A stretch of DNA of 64,000 nucleotides from Pampus argenteus (Eukaryota > Chordata > Actinopteri > Scombriformes > Stromateidae), in contig CM072881.1 in the NCBI GenBank assembly GCA_036937835.1, positions 476,501 through 540,500 on the forward strand. The letters run 5' to 3'. The notes beneath the pieces are model-generated. The model had not been told where the DNA came from, ran no database searches, and saw only the letters and a program-made list of their open reading frames with translations. Both the position numbers and the translations under genes were made by a program. Shown in pieces: positions 11,100 through 23,925 of this stretch; the first letter of the stretch is position 1, and each line of letters starts with the position of its first letter.

Positions 11100-14000
11100 C
11101 AATCCAGAGTTGAGACCAGGAAGCAGAGCTGCAGTCTTACACACTTCTCTGCGCCTCCACTAGAGCAGCTGCCCACCCAATCATCTAGTATAGAGACTGT
11201 GTCTGTCCCCCGTCCACCTGTATTATTTAAAGATAAAACAAACAGAAGAGGAGTAAATCATAAAAACCTGATAAAAATTTAATCAACATCTCCAAGAGTC
11301 CAAAACAAGATAATTAAATGTGGACTCTTGAATATTAGGTCCTTGTCCTCTAAAGCTGTTTTAGTAAATGAATTAATATCTGATTATGATATTGATTTAT
11401 TCTGCCTCACTGAAACCTGGTTGCAGGAGGATGAATATGTTAGTTTAAATTAATCCACTCCCCCCAGTTATTGTAATACTCATATTCCTCGAAGTACTGG
11501 TCGAGGTGGTAGAGTTGGAGCCATATTTGACTCTAGTTTACTCATAAATCCTAAACCTAAACTAAATTATAATTCATTTGAAAGTCTCGTTCTTAGCCTG
11601 ACTCACCCAACCTGGAAAACATTACAGCCAATATTTTTTGTTATATTATATCGAGCTCCAGGTCCTTATTCTGAATTTCTATCTGAATTTGCAGAATTTG
11701 CATCAGGCTTGGTCGTTAAAACAGATAAAGTAATTATTGTAGGTGATTTTAATATTCATGTTGACAACCACAGTGATAGTCTTAGTACTGCATTTATCTC
11801 TTTGTTAGACTCAATTGGCTTCTGTCAGAGTGTAAACAAACCGACTCATTGTCTGAATCACACTCTTGACCTTGTACTCTCATATGGCATTGAAATTGAT
11901 CATCTAATAGTCTTTCCACATAATCCTATTCTATCTGACCATTTTTAATAACCTTTGAGTTCATACTACTGGACTATAAGCCTTTTTTGAGAAACAACAG
12001 CAGATGTTTATCTGACAGTGCTGTAGCCAAATTTAAGGAAACGATTACTATAGTATTAAATTCAATGCCATGTCTTAATGTTACAGAGGACTTAGCAGCT
12101 TCCTTTAGCCCCTCACACATAGATCAACTTGTTAATAATACTACAGACACATTACAGACAACTCTTGACTCTATTGCACCTCTGAAAAAGAAGACAATAA
12201 AACATAGGAGGTTAGCACCATGGTATAGCCAGCACACTTGCAAATTAAAACAAGAGGCACATAAATCTGAACGTAAATAGCGTGTCTCTAAACTGGAAGA
12301 ATCTCGCCTCGCCGGGCAAAATAATCTTGCAATTTATAGGAAGGCTCTGCGTAATGCCAGAACAGCCTATTATTCTTCATTAATTGAGGAAAATAAGAAC
12401 AACCCCAGGTTTCAGAGAACCACAGCTCTATTGAGTCATCTATTCCTTTGAGCCTAACTAGTAATGACTTCATGAGCTTCTTTAATGATAAAATTCTAAA
12501 TATTAGAGACAAAATTCATCACCTTTTGCCCTCATCAGGCACTCATCTGATTTCAGATACAGCAAGTTTGGAAATAGCTATAAAACCTGACATATATTTA
12601 GACTGCTTTTCTCCCGTCGACATTAAACAAATAACTACAATAATTTCTTCATCTAAGTCGTCAACCTGTCTCTTAGACCCCATCCCAACCAGGCTGCTTA
12701 AAGATGTATTACCTTTAGTTAGCCCATCCTTATTGAATATGATTAATCTGTCTTTATTATCAGGATATGTACCACAGTCCTTTAAAATAGCTGTGATTAA
12801 GCCTCTTCTTAAAAAACCAACTCTAGATCAAGAGGTTTTAGCCAATTACAGACCGATATCAAACCTTTCATTCATCTCGAAGGTACTTGAGAAAGCCGTA
12901 GCCAACCAACTATGTGATTTTCTCCACACAAACAGCTTATTCGAGGAGTTTCAGTCAGGATTTAGAGTAAATCATAGCACAGAGACCGCACTAGTTAAAG
13001 TTACAAACGACCTCCTAATGGCATCAGACAAAGGATTCATCTCTGTACTTGTTCTATTAGATCTTAGTGCCGCATTTGACACATTGAATATCAAATTGGC
13101 ATTAAAGGAACCGCCCTAGGCTGGTTTAAGTCATATTTCCTAGACCGATCTCAGTTTGTTCATGTTAATGATGAATCCTTCATGCAAACCAAAGTTTCTC
13201 ATGGAGTCCCACAAGGTTCTGTATTAGGGCCACTTCTATTCAGTTTATATATGCTTCCTCTAGGGAACATTATTAGGAATCATTCAATTAACTTTCACTG
13301 TTATGCCGACGACACCCAATTATATTTATCGATCAAGCCTGATGAAACCAATCATTTAACTAAACTTCAAGCATGCATTAAGGACATAAAAAATTGACCC
13401 ACAATTTTCTGATGCTAAATTCAGATAAAACTGAAGTTCTCGGAATTGGACGAGATTGAAACACCTCAGAAACTGTTATTGCAGATATTTAGCCTTAGAC
13501 AGGATCACCCTGGCCTCCAGCTCCACCGTAAAAAATCTTGGAGTTGTCTTTGATCAGAATTTGTCCTTTAATGACATATATAAAACAACTTTCGAGGACT
13601 GCATTCTTCCACTTGCGTAACATTGCCAAAATCAGACGCATCATTTCTCCATCGGATGCAGAAAAACTAGTCCATGCATTTGTTACTTCTAGGCTGGACT
13701 ATTGTAACTCTTTGTTATCAGGCTGCTCTAATAAGTCTCTTAAGAGTTTGCAGCTGATTCAGAATGCTGCTGCACGTGTTCTGACAGGAACCAAGATCAG
13801 AGATCACATCTCTCCCATTTTGGCTTCCTTGCACTGGCTACCTGTTACATCTAGAATAGAATTTAACATTCTTCTACTAACATACAAAGCTCTTCATGGT
13901 CAGGCACCATCATATATAAAAGAGCTCATAGTACTTTACCACCCCACTAGAACACTGCGCTCCCAGGATGCTGGGTTCCTTGTGGTTCCTATAGTGTGTA

Positions 14001-14122
14001 AAAGTAGATTGGGAGCCAGAGCTTTCAGCTGTCAAGCTCCTCTTCTGTGGAATAAACTACCACTCTGTGTTCGGGAGGCAGACACGGTCAACACCTTTAA
14101 GAGTAGACTTAAGACTTTTTAG
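11100..14122 (+). pseudogene. L2 ORF2 (endonuclease-reverse transcriptase, broken)
   Basis: In frame with the ORF1 stop, this region encodes the AP-endonuclease (GDFNIHVDN visible) and the reverse transcriptase (DLSAAFDT, HGVPQGSVLG and the catalytic YADDTQLY near 13301-13324), then the C-terminal region ending in FKSRLKTF. Stops occur early (about 11281, 11451 and 11948). Small deletions lie near 12410 (loss of the segment before RENHSSIES) and 13085, with more frame changes near 13400 and 13540. It is a dead copy of the 1009-codon ORF2 at 28381-31479. Confidence 0.9.
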
Positions 14123-14252
14123 ATAAAGCTTATAATTAGGGCTGGCTCAGGTCATCCCTTAGTTATGCTGCCATAGGACTAGACTGCTGGGGGACTCACA
14201 CACTCTCTCCTTCTCTCTCTCTCATTCTCTCTCTCTCCTTATCTATCCATTT

Positions 14253-14416
<164 letters not shown>

Positions 14417-14665
14417 ATGTTACTAACTGAGCTTCTTCCCCGGAGTTTCTGTGCTCTCTCGTCCAGCAGGTTCTTGTGGACTGTGTCTGCTGCTGTGGTC
14501 CTGCGTGGCGTCTTCTGCATGTGTTGTCACCGTCATCATTGTTGCCATATCCCCATTACAGATTATAGTTAGTTAATAATTTGCTGCTGTGCATCTGTAT
14601 CTCTGTCACAAGTTTCACTGTTACTGTAGTAATTCATTGTTCATTGTGGACCATTCTCATTTTGT

Positions 14666-15150
14666 AAACTCCAAGCATGTCTTAAGGATATAAAAAAATT
14701 GGATGACCCACATTTTTCTGATGCTAAATTTAGATAAAACTGAAGTTCTCGTAATTGGACCCAAACACCTAAGAAACTCTCTTTCCAGAGATTTAGTTGC
14801 CTTGGACAGGATCACCCTGGCCTCCAGCTCCACTGTAAATAATCTTGGAGATGTTTTTGATCAGGATTTGTCCTTTAATGACCATATAGAACAAATTTCG
14901 AGGACTGCATTCTTCCACTTACGTAACATCACCAAAATCAGACGCATTGTATCGCGGATGCAAAAAAACTAGTCCATGCATTTGTTACTTCTAGACTGGA
15001 CTATTGAAACTCTTTGTTATCAGGCTGCTCCAATACGTCTCTTAGGAGTTTTCAGCTGATTCACAATGCTGCTGCACTTGTTCTGACAGGTGGGCAAGTT
15101 TTCCCTCACTCAAACTGAGGGTCAGAGGGTGTCACTACCTGTACAGATTA
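14666..15150 (+). mobile_element. L2 LINE copy C with internal deletion
   Basis: It starts in the RT thumb region (equivalent to ORF2 residue 753 onwards; LDKTEVLVIGPKHLRN is readable) directly after copy B. It runs to the AARVLTG equivalent, then jumps to the 3' UTR tail (GTGGGCAAGTTTTCCCTCACTC...). The ORF2 end and most of the UTR are missing. It ends near CTGTACAGATT without the terminal TTTGA repeats. Confidence 0.8.
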
Positions 15151-15265
15151 TATAAATGTGCATATTTATAGTCATACATATTCTGTTTTTCATTCATTCT
15201 GGTGCTAAAAAACGTGTTTGGGAAGAAACCCAGAGAGCAAGATAAAGCTGATAAAAATACATGTA

Positions 15266-17087
15266 CCGTAATTTCCGGACTATAAGCCGCAACTTTTGTC
15301 ACACGCTTTCAACCCTGCGGCTTATGCAATGATGCGGCTAATTTATGCATTTTTTCTAACGGCCGCCAGGGGCGCTCAAGCAGAAAAGGTAAAAGTGAGA
15401 CAGGTGGAATATATGTGTCGAGGAAGATGCAAGTTTAATGTAACTTCGCACTTTGTCCATGAATAAAATTAACATGAACAGACCCTCATCATGGAAAATG
15501 CAAGAAGAAATGCATATGACGCAGCTTTCAAGTTAAAAGCAATCGAGCTGGCCGTTAAAGAAGGAAACAGAGCTGCTGCACGTAAACTTGGCATAAATGA
15601 ATCGATGGTGAGACGCTGGAAACAGCAGCGGGAAGAACTGGAGCAATGTAAAAAGATGAAAAAAGCTTTCAGAGGTAATAAAAGCAGGTGGCCCGAACTA
15701 GAAAACATTCTTGAAGATTGGGTGAACACACAGAGAGCAGATGGCTGAGGTGTTTTCACTATGCAGATCAGACTGAAAGCAAAAACAATCGCTACAAAAA
15801 AGAAAATTCAGAATTTCAAAGGAGGACCGTCGTGGTGTCTTAGATTTATGAAACGAAAAGGTCTATCCATCAGGACACGGACAACTCTGTGTCAGCAACT
15901 CCCTCCCGACTACGAGGAACAAGTCGCAAATTTTCACAAATTCATTCAAACAAAGATAGCAGAGGATTCCATCGGACCAGACGACATCATAAATATGGAT
16001 GAGGTACCTCTGACGTTTGACCCGCCCCTCACCAGGACTGTCAACAAGAAAGGTGAAGCATCTGTCAAACTGAAAACAACTGGCCATGAGAGGACGCATT
16101 TCACCTGTGTTTTGGGCTGCACCGCATCCGGACTGAAGCGTCCACCAATGGTAATTTTTAAGCGGATTACTATGCCAAAAGAAAACCTCCCAAAAGACAT
16201 TGTCGTGAAAGTTAACACGAAAGGGTGAATGGTAGAGATCCTAATGAAAGAATGGTTGACCGAGTGTTATGGCAAGCGACCGGGAGGATTTTTTCATAGA
16301 AAAAAAGCATTAATTTTTGGACAGCATGAGGGCCCATATTACAGATTCTGTGAAAGCAGCCATCAAGAGGACAAACTCCATTCCAGCTGTGATTCCTGGG
16401 GGCACAACAAAGTATTTGCAGCCACTTGACATTAGTGTGAATCGTGCATTTAAAGTGGCCCTCCGAGCTGAATGGGAGGCTTGGATGACCAGCGGCGAGA
16501 AATTGTTTACCAAAACTGGCTGCATGCGAAGAGCAACTTTTACACAAGTCTGCCAGTGGATCCTGACAGCGTGGAGCAGTGTGAAAAAATCCACCATCAC
16601 CAACGGGTTTCGAAAAGCCGGTCTGCTGCGTGACGGAGAGGACAGCACAAGCTCAGGAGTGAATTTGCCTCAGGATGAGAGTGACACTGACAGCGACAAC
16701 GAAAGAGAGACTGAGAGAGTGTGTGGCGAAGAATATCTGACGCTATTCCAATCCGACACTGAGGAGGAAGACTTCCATAATTTCAGTGCACAGGAGGAAG
16801 ATGAAGACGGCTCTCAGTGACTTTTACCAGTGTTTTTTTAACCAGCCCTGTTAGTGCTGTGCTACCGTATTCCTGCTGTGTTACTGCCACAGGCACTGTT
16901 TGGAAAGAAAAGCTAAGGTATATTATTAAAACTTTGAAAACTCTTTCTGTGTACCGTCTTTCTTTGTAAATATCTCACGTTTCAATGTGGCCACATGCGG
17001 CTTATGTATGTACAAAATGTTTTTTTCTTTAAAAATGTACTGGGTGAGGCTTATAATCAGGTGCGCTCTATAGTCCGGAAATTACGG
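15266..17087 (+). mobile_element. pogo/Tigger-like DNA transposon
   Basis: The ends are exact inverted repeats, CCGTAATTTCCGGACTATA and its complement, flanked by TA on both sides (15264-15265 and 17088-17089). Subterminal sequences also echo each other (GCGGCTTATG... on both sides). The 1.8-kb body encodes one pogo-type transposase with breaks. TA duplication plus this transposase type place it in the Tc1/mariner superfamily, pogo branch. Confidence 0.88.
15491..16817 (+). pseudogene. pogo-like transposase with two in-frame TGA and a frameshift
   Basis: The first 60 residues form a psq/CENP-B-like helix-turn-helix (AFKLKAIELAVKEGNRAAARKLGI, then SMVRRWKQQ), followed by a second CENP-B-type DNA-binding region (FMKRKGLSIRTRT). 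The DDE_1-type catalytic part shows NMDEVPLTFD and, after the breaks, DSMRAHITDSV. The tail is strongly acidic (QDESDTDSDNERETE and beyond). In-frame TGA codons at 15746 and 16226 and a frame change around 16300 stop expression. The total of about 440 residues fits the family. Confidence 0.85.
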
Positions 17088-17224
17088 TATATTATACACA
17101 AGTAGCTGGCAAAGCTCAGGGATCATTTCACAGATTTCAACGTATTGTTTTGTGTGGTCTGTCTAAATGCATTAAATCATTGGCAAACAATGAAGAGCAG
17201 CTGCTAAAACACCTGAAAGACTTG

Positions 17225-17480
17225 TGTGTATATGTGTGTTTGCATGCGTTTGGACCAGATATTCTTCACGTTGTGGGGACATAAGTTTTTTTATACATTT
17301 CATATTATGGGAACTTGCCTCCTTTATGGGGACAAAAAGTTAAGGGTTAAGTTAAGATTACAATAGGTTTAGATTTAGTGATTGTGGTTAGGGTTAAGAT
17401 AAGCCTCCAGGAAATTATTGTAGGTCAGTGTAATGTCCTCCTAAAGTGATAGAAACATGACTGTGTGTGTGTGTGTGTGT
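17225..17480. repeat. TG-tract-associated dispersed repeat, copy 2
   Basis: It contains TGGACCAGATATTCTTCAC and GTGGGGACATAA, nearly the same as 2912-2946. The following stretch is rich in GGGTTA/GGGTTAAG motifs and GTCCTC, and ends in a TG tract (17462-17480). It looks like a longer member of the same dispersed family. No coding capacity is visible. Confidence 0.6.
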
Positions 17481-18068
17481 CTGTGTGTGGCAATAGCACC
17501 TCTGAAAACTGCTATAGTGTACTATACTTTCTTAAGCCTAACCCTTTCAGATCATATTTTCTCATCATTCCTTCAGCATCTAACTTACTCTAAGTGATAT
17601 CACCCTTTCTACAGCTCTATTCTCAGGCTGCACTGATGGCAATATTTTTAGATAGAGGCTATTGATAGCCAAGTTATTAATAAAAAATGTTTTATTATTA
17701 ACATTAAATATCTTGAAAATTAAATGGGTTTGCATCTCCTATGTGTATACATTTAACACTTTAATACATTTACCAGGTCTTTATATCTTGCTAATGTCAC
17801 TATTCTTAACACTGGAATGGTCATCACCACTCTTTTCCACTCTTTTGAGATCTGATGTGAAAGACCTATTTAAAAGCATTTAAAATGAGTTACTGCTGAG
17901 TCTTCTTACATCCTCAAAAAGATAGAGGTCAAACCAGGCTCTTGCAATTAGAAAGAAAGATCTGCATTTAGGCAGGAATGAAATTCAAAGCAACTGAGTG
18001 TTGTAAGGCTGAGCCATGCATCCTATTTTTAAACATTAATGTGAATGGTGATTATCACTATGATATCT
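17481..18068. other. Unique-looking non-coding stretch
   Basis: AT-rich sequence with no gene, RNA or repeat I can name. The longest frame is an unremarkable hydrophobic string. Confidence 0.5.
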
Positions 18069-18890
<822 letters not shown>

Positions 18891-20165
18891 TCAGAACACT
18901 TCAGAACAGACAGAGACCCACACATAGCAGAAAGATAGAATCTATCTATCTGAGATCATGTGTGGCTTTTCAGCTGAAAATACAGTTCTTGTTTAATGAA
19001 AAAAGGACTAAAGGTAAGAGGTCTACAGTGAATACAGCTAATATTAGAAAGTCCTGTGATATGATGCCTGTGAATATTAACTTGAAATTCCAAGTAAAAA
19101 AAACATACAAGTCAATCTAAGACAAACTGATCCAAGATCAAATTAACTTGCAGTGAGAAAAATGTAAGTATGCTAGATACTGTATGCAATGTAAATTGAA
19201 AATTAATTTAAAGCATGGTTTCACACAATAAAGACGGATTTCAAACAAGACTCATGCAGTGTTCAGTCTGAAATTAGGCCTCCTGAAAAAACGCTACCAC
19301 CTCATTCATCTTAATAGTCTTGTTGCGTTTGCGACAGTGGGGGTTCAGACAGGGTTCTGGTAAAAGAAATACACCGTCCTCTGACTATAAAGTTGAACCT
19401 AGCTCAACCTTTGCTTCAAATACAGCATCATTCAGCAAGTTTGTGTGTTGGTCAATAAAAGATGTGCAAGTCCACATTCCTTGTAGATCACATTGCAACT
19501 TAAACCACATATTTCCAAAAAGAACAATTGTTTATTTGATTTATTTGTTGAGACATTTCAGTTTAGATCTAAGTTGTGGAAAGGCCAAAACTGTCACCCC
19601 TTAGTATGGTGAAATATAATATATTGTAAACTTCAATTACATAAAAAGATGCTCAATAACAGTAATTCTGTGGTTGTAGTATATACATAAAATATTAATA
19701 ATAATATAGTTTCACTACAGCTAAATTCAATGGTTCTCTTAGTTCTCTGAATAAAATGGTAATCCATTTCCCTCTCCACTGTTATGTCCTGTTACACAGC
19801 TATACAGCTACACAAAGACTAAATCTACAGCAGCTGAAACGTAGTCAAATAAAATGTTGAACCAAAATCCTCTATATACAAAAACAAACAGAAAGAAAGA
19901 AAAAGAAAACAAGTGTTTTTATCACTTGACTTTCTATAAGTCTCGACACTCACGTCTCAAACAACTATTATTGTAACAAACACTCTCCCAGTTTGGGCCC
20001 ACGCAGCCCCTTTATACTGGGAAGCCCCTCCTACTCGGACTACTACATTTGTAAAAATGACAGAAACACCTTTTTCCTCATTACACCTGTATTTTTCTTC
20101 CACTGTGATGAACACCAAAATTATGCAAAAAATTATACTATGATTATACATCGTTTCCCTTCCCT
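18891..20165. other. Non-coding stretch, nothing recognised
   Basis: AT-rich with no supported gene. Short frames around 19320-19604 and 19957-20205 have no recognisable domain and no splice or promoter context. Confidence 0.5.
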
Positions 20166-20440
20166 AGAAACTGCACCAAAGTCCAAAAGTCATTCTGAAG
20201 CATAAAGCAATGACCTTAAACATACAGCCAGAGTCATAAAGATCTTCAGTGATGAGGAGAACAAGGAGTCCTGTAACAGATGGTTTGTCCTCCAGAGAGC
20301 GTGATCTCAACATCAAGGAGTCAGTCTGGGATTACATGAAGAGACAGAAGTAGCTGAGACAGCCTGAATCCATAGAAGAACTTCTCCAAGATACTTGGAA
20401 TGACCAACCTGCTATGTTTGTTAATTAATACATAAATAAA
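20166..20440 (+). pseudogene. Tc1-like transposase C-terminal remnant
   Basis: Read with frame changes, the segment gives the last third of a Tc1-type transposase: NDLKHTARVIK near 20208 (the second catalytic Asp block), then ERDLNIKESVWDYMKRQK around 20299 (the catalytic Glu block reads KESVWDY where the family has IESVW), then PESIEELLQDTW. The family differs from the element at 9271-10927. I see no inverted repeats around it. Confidence 0.7.
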
Positions 20441-20482
20441 AACTATTAACATCACTTTTGAAAACAGTCCAAATTTGCTTTT

Positions 20483-20545
20483 AGAATCAGAATCAGAATC
20501 ATCTTTATTGTCATTGTACTAGGGGGTACAACGAAAGTTGGGAAG
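20483..20545 (-). mobile_element. LINE 3' tail, minus strand
   Basis: AGAATCAGAATCAGAATCATC followed by TTTATTGTCATTGTA is, on the minus strand, ACAATGACAATAAAGATGATTC(TGATTC)n. This is a polyadenylation-like signal with a short repeat tail typical of fish LINE 3' ends. Only the last 60 or so bases are present. Confidence 0.55.
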
Positions 20546-20598
20546 AGACTCGAAAAGACATAACAAACACAAAAAGGTGCAAACTAGTGTGGAGCGTT

Positions 20599-21890
20599 GG
20601 CTGGAAAGACTACACCAGCGAAAGGCTGCAGGCCCTGATGGCATCACACCCAGGATCCTGAAGACCTGCGCCAATAAGCTGTCTCCTGTACTGGGACATC
20701 TGTACCACCTGAGCCTGAGTCAGGAGAAAGTTCCGTTGCTGTGGAAGGCGTCCTGCTTGGTTCCAGTCCCCAAGAAGTCGAGGCCATCTGACCTGGCAGA
20801 CTACAGACTAGTCGCCCTCACATCTCATGTGATGAAGTTCCTGGAGAGACTGGTCTTAGCCCAGCTGAGGCCACGGGTGAGGACGTTTCTGGACCCTTTG
20901 CAGTTTTCCTACCAGCCCCATTTAGGTGTCGATAATGCTGTCATCTACCTGCTGCAACAAGCCTATATGCATCTGGATAGTGGAGAAGGCACTGTGAGGT
21001 TCACTATCTTTGATTTCTCCAGTGCTTTCATCACTATTCAACCTCTGCTACTGGGTGAGAAGCTGCAGGTGATGGGTGTTGACGACACAGTGATCTCCTG
21101 GAATACTAATACTAATACTAATACTTGACAGGCACAGTTTGTCCGTCTGGGCAGTGTCCTGTCTGATGTGGTGGTCAGTGATACAGGAGCTCCACAGGAA
21201 ACTGTGCTTTCTTCCTTCCTCTTCACCTTATACACCACTGACTTTCAATACAACTCTGAGTCATGTCACCTGCAGAAGTTTTCTGATGACTCAGCTGTTG
21301 TTGGGTGTATAAGGGAGGGAGAGGAGGGTGAGTACAGGACGCTGGTGGACAACTTTGTAGAGTGGTCCGAACAGAATCACCTGAGGCTGAATGTCAATAA
21401 GACCAGAGAGATGGTGATCGACTTCAGGAGGAAGAAGATGCCTTCACAGCCAGTGTGGATCTGGGGGGAGATACAAATACTGCAAAACAGACTGGACTGG
21501 AAATCTAATGCAGAGGCTGTGTACAAGAAGACTGAGGAAGCTGAGATCCTTCAAAGTGTTGTGATGTTGGAGATCTTCTACCAGTCTGTTGTTGCCAGCG
21601 CCATCTTCTTTGCTGCTGTGTGTTGGGGCAGCAGTATCAGAGCCAGCGACACCAACAGACTTAATAAAATCATCAAGAAGGCTGGCTCTGTACTTGGTCT
21701 CAGGCTGGAGACTTTTGGTACTGTGGTGGAGAGGAGAACACTGAAGAAAGGACAATGATCAGCACCCTTTCCATCGCACAGTGGACAGACAGCGGAGCAC
21801 TTTCTCCCATAGACTGCTCTAGCTTCACTGTTGAAGGGACAGATACAGGAAATCTTTCCTGCCACATGCTATCACACTTTACAACAACAG
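20599..21890 (+). pseudogene. Rex1-like reverse transcriptase (broken)
   Basis: RT motifs are readable in order: RKAAGPDGITPRILK, PVPKKSRPSDLADYR, IFDFSSAF (catalytic Asp), then after a break GAPQETVLS and FSDDSAVVG (the catalytic Asp pair, in the FSDD form shared with the 48.5 kb copy). A tandem of AATACT at about 21101-21125 replaces the normal ...GWIT DYLTGRP segment and causes a stop at 21126. Deletions near 21470 and 21530 remove part of the thumb region. It is not functional. Confidence 0.87.
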
Positions 21891-22150
21891 CTAAAATTGC
21901 ACTTCATATGTCTTTTTCACTGCACCTTATTCTTTTTTCTGCACTAATGTTATTACTGCTTATTTGTACATTTTTAATATCGCTTACTACAAATTATTTA
22001 TGCATTTTCTTATTGCATTCTATTTCATATTACTTCTATCTTAATTTGTATTGGTTGTTCTTTTTTATTTCATTGTGTTGTATTTTGTGTAATGCTGCCG
22101 CTACACTGTAATTTCCCATCTTTCTATCTGTCTGTCTGTCTGTCTGTGTC
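20599..22150 (+). mobile_element. Rex1/Babar-like LINE, 5'-truncated copy 2
   Basis: It covers the reverse transcriptase and 3' UTR of the same family as 46717-49812, starting at the LERLHQRKAAGPDG block. The 3' UTR differs from copy 1 in its middle but ends with the shared TGCTGCCGCTACACTGTAAT, then TATCTG units. It is interrupted by several indels. Confidence 0.87.
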
Positions 22151-22469
22151 GCCTGCTCACACTGGTCATTCTCCCTTGTCATCTTTTGCCGTGCCTTTCT
22201 TGGTTTCCCCTTCCCCCTTCCTTTGAACACTTAGTTCAATAAACCTGTTGGTAATTTTCCAAGTCTGCTTTTGGGTCAATCCTGCATCACACAACACCAT
22301 TTCTATCGTTATCTAGCTTCCCTCTTATTGTCTTTGTTTCCTTGCCATTGTGCCCATCCCATGCCAGCCCAAAAGCCTCTGTACGGACAATGCACTGAGT
22401 GAAATCCACATATACGCACACACTGCCTATCAGAGCACAAATGGGCAGTGCAGTGTAATTGAGAGAAGA
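22151..22469. other. Unassigned stretch after the Rex1-like copy
   Basis: There is no gene. Around 22230-22285 the sequence CAATAAACCTGTTGG followed by TCTGCTTTTGGGTC resembles the poly(A) end of an LTR, but no partner or coding part is present, so I do not call an element. Confidence 0.4.
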
Positions 22470-22475
22470 TATAAA
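22470..22475 (+). promoter_or_regulatory. Candidate TATA box
   Basis: TATAAA in the context GAGAAGATATAAAGGAG lies about 27-30 bases before a purine-rich start region and about 100 bases before a consensus splice donor. The arrangement is that of a TATA promoter with a short non-coding first exon. This is inference from spacing only. Confidence 0.35.
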
Positions 22476-22498
22476 GGAGATGTCTCAGGAGGCCTGCA

Positions 22499-22569
22499 GG
22501 CTTCAGACAGCAGAGCTGCAGTCCTGGACTCAGTGCTGAGGACGTTTCAGCTCAGTCTTAGTCACTTCG
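22499..22569 (+). other. Candidate non-coding first exon with splice donor
   Basis: A GC-richer block (GCAGGCTTCAGACAGCAG...) without ATG ends at TTCG|GTGAGT, a full-consensus donor at 22570. It is preceded by the TATA box at 22470. I cannot identify a coding exon downstream on this strand inside the window, so the gene, if real, is unknown. Confidence 0.3.
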
Positions 22570-22828
22570 GTGAGTCACACAGTAATGCTCATGTATGTTG
22601 ACCGGACCTCACAAAGCCCTTTCCGTTGTTTCATGTTGAATACAGGATATGTATTTTTAAACCATTTATCTTGGGAGGGTTTGTGAAGTGTGCAGGCTCT
22701 TTAGTTGTGTCATACATATATGCACACATATGGGATTGAAGTCTGATAAAACTGATTTAGATAGTATCTTTGTTTAGAGTAATATGCAATACTGATTTTC
22801 ATTTCAATACATTTTCATATTAAAACAA

Positions 22829-23165
22829 ATCAAATCAAATCAAATTTTATTTATATAGCCCAAAATCACAAAATACATTTGTCTCAGAGGGCTTTACAAT
22901 CTGTACAGGGAGTGACACCCTCTGTCCTTAGACCCTCGATTAGTGAGGAAAAACTTGCCCACCAAAAAACCTTTTAACAGAGAAAAAGGTGGAAGAAACC
23001 TCAGGAAGAGCCACAGAGGAGGGATCCCTCTCCCAGGACGGACAGACGTGCAATGATGTCACATGTACAGAACAATCAACACACACATATTGTACACTCA
23101 CGATGAATAATAGTGATAGTTAATGACAATGATAAAATAATGACAATGAATTATTACATTATTAC
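22829..23165 (-). mobile_element. L2 LINE, 5'-truncated 3' tail with target duplication
   Basis: This is the terminal part of the L2 3' UTR on the minus strand, nearly identical to about 27693-28030. It ends in the (TTTGA)n tail. The 10-base sequence ATTAAAACAA flanks it on both sides (22819-22828 and 23166-23175), a clear target-site duplication from target-primed insertion. Confidence 0.93.
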
Positions 23166-23886
23166 ATTAAAACAACCAAAAACTGTTGCAGCCATTTTGT
23201 TGTTGAGAGTAAGGTGAGACAGTGGGCCATCTTGCTTACTGATTAAAGTGATTCTGAAGAGGTTCTATGCACATGCTTAAATTCCTCAATGAAAACAGCC
23301 AGTATTCAACAGCTGCAAATGTATGATACCAAAGCCCAACCCCAACCATATCATTTAATGTCAGATTTTTTAAAATATACAATTAATATACAACCCAGAA
23401 CATAAACATATTCCCAATGAAGAGCCCTTAAATTAGCTTTTTAAAATAATTGTAACTAACATATGTGCTGACCATGTTTTATAACTGAACAATAATCTTA
23501 TCAATAACACACAACAAAAGGCAATATATTTACAGTAAATGGTATTTAATTAAAATATTGAAACATCCCTTTAGTATCACTTGTACTGAAATTAATTATT
23601 ATTAAGATACATTGTGTCATGAGTATTTAGATGTCATTAAAAGTTATAGCTTTTAGCTGCAGTTATCTGCTGTAATACATAATTAAGAAAAAAATGCATT
23701 ATATGAATCATATCAGTTGGACAACAGTGACTGATTTATAACAAAAGTCCAATATATCATTCTGGTGTATCTGTCTAAACCTAATGTTCCGTGATTGTTT
23801 GAAAATATGAACTTGTCTTCTCACCACTATTTGCTCCAGTAAATGTGTTTGTCTGCCCACAAGAGCAAGAGCAGGATATCCTGATG

Positions 23887-23888
<2 letters not shown>

Positions 23889-23924
<36 letters not shown>
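23889..23924. repeat. (CA)n microsatellite
   Basis: An uninterrupted CA tract of about 36 bases. Confidence 0.95.

Positions 23925-23925
<1 letters not shown>

Noticed and set aside
22230..22290. Possible solo LTR end (AATAAA then TCTGCTTTTGGGTC)
   Set aside because: No matching start, no target duplication and no partner copy in the window.
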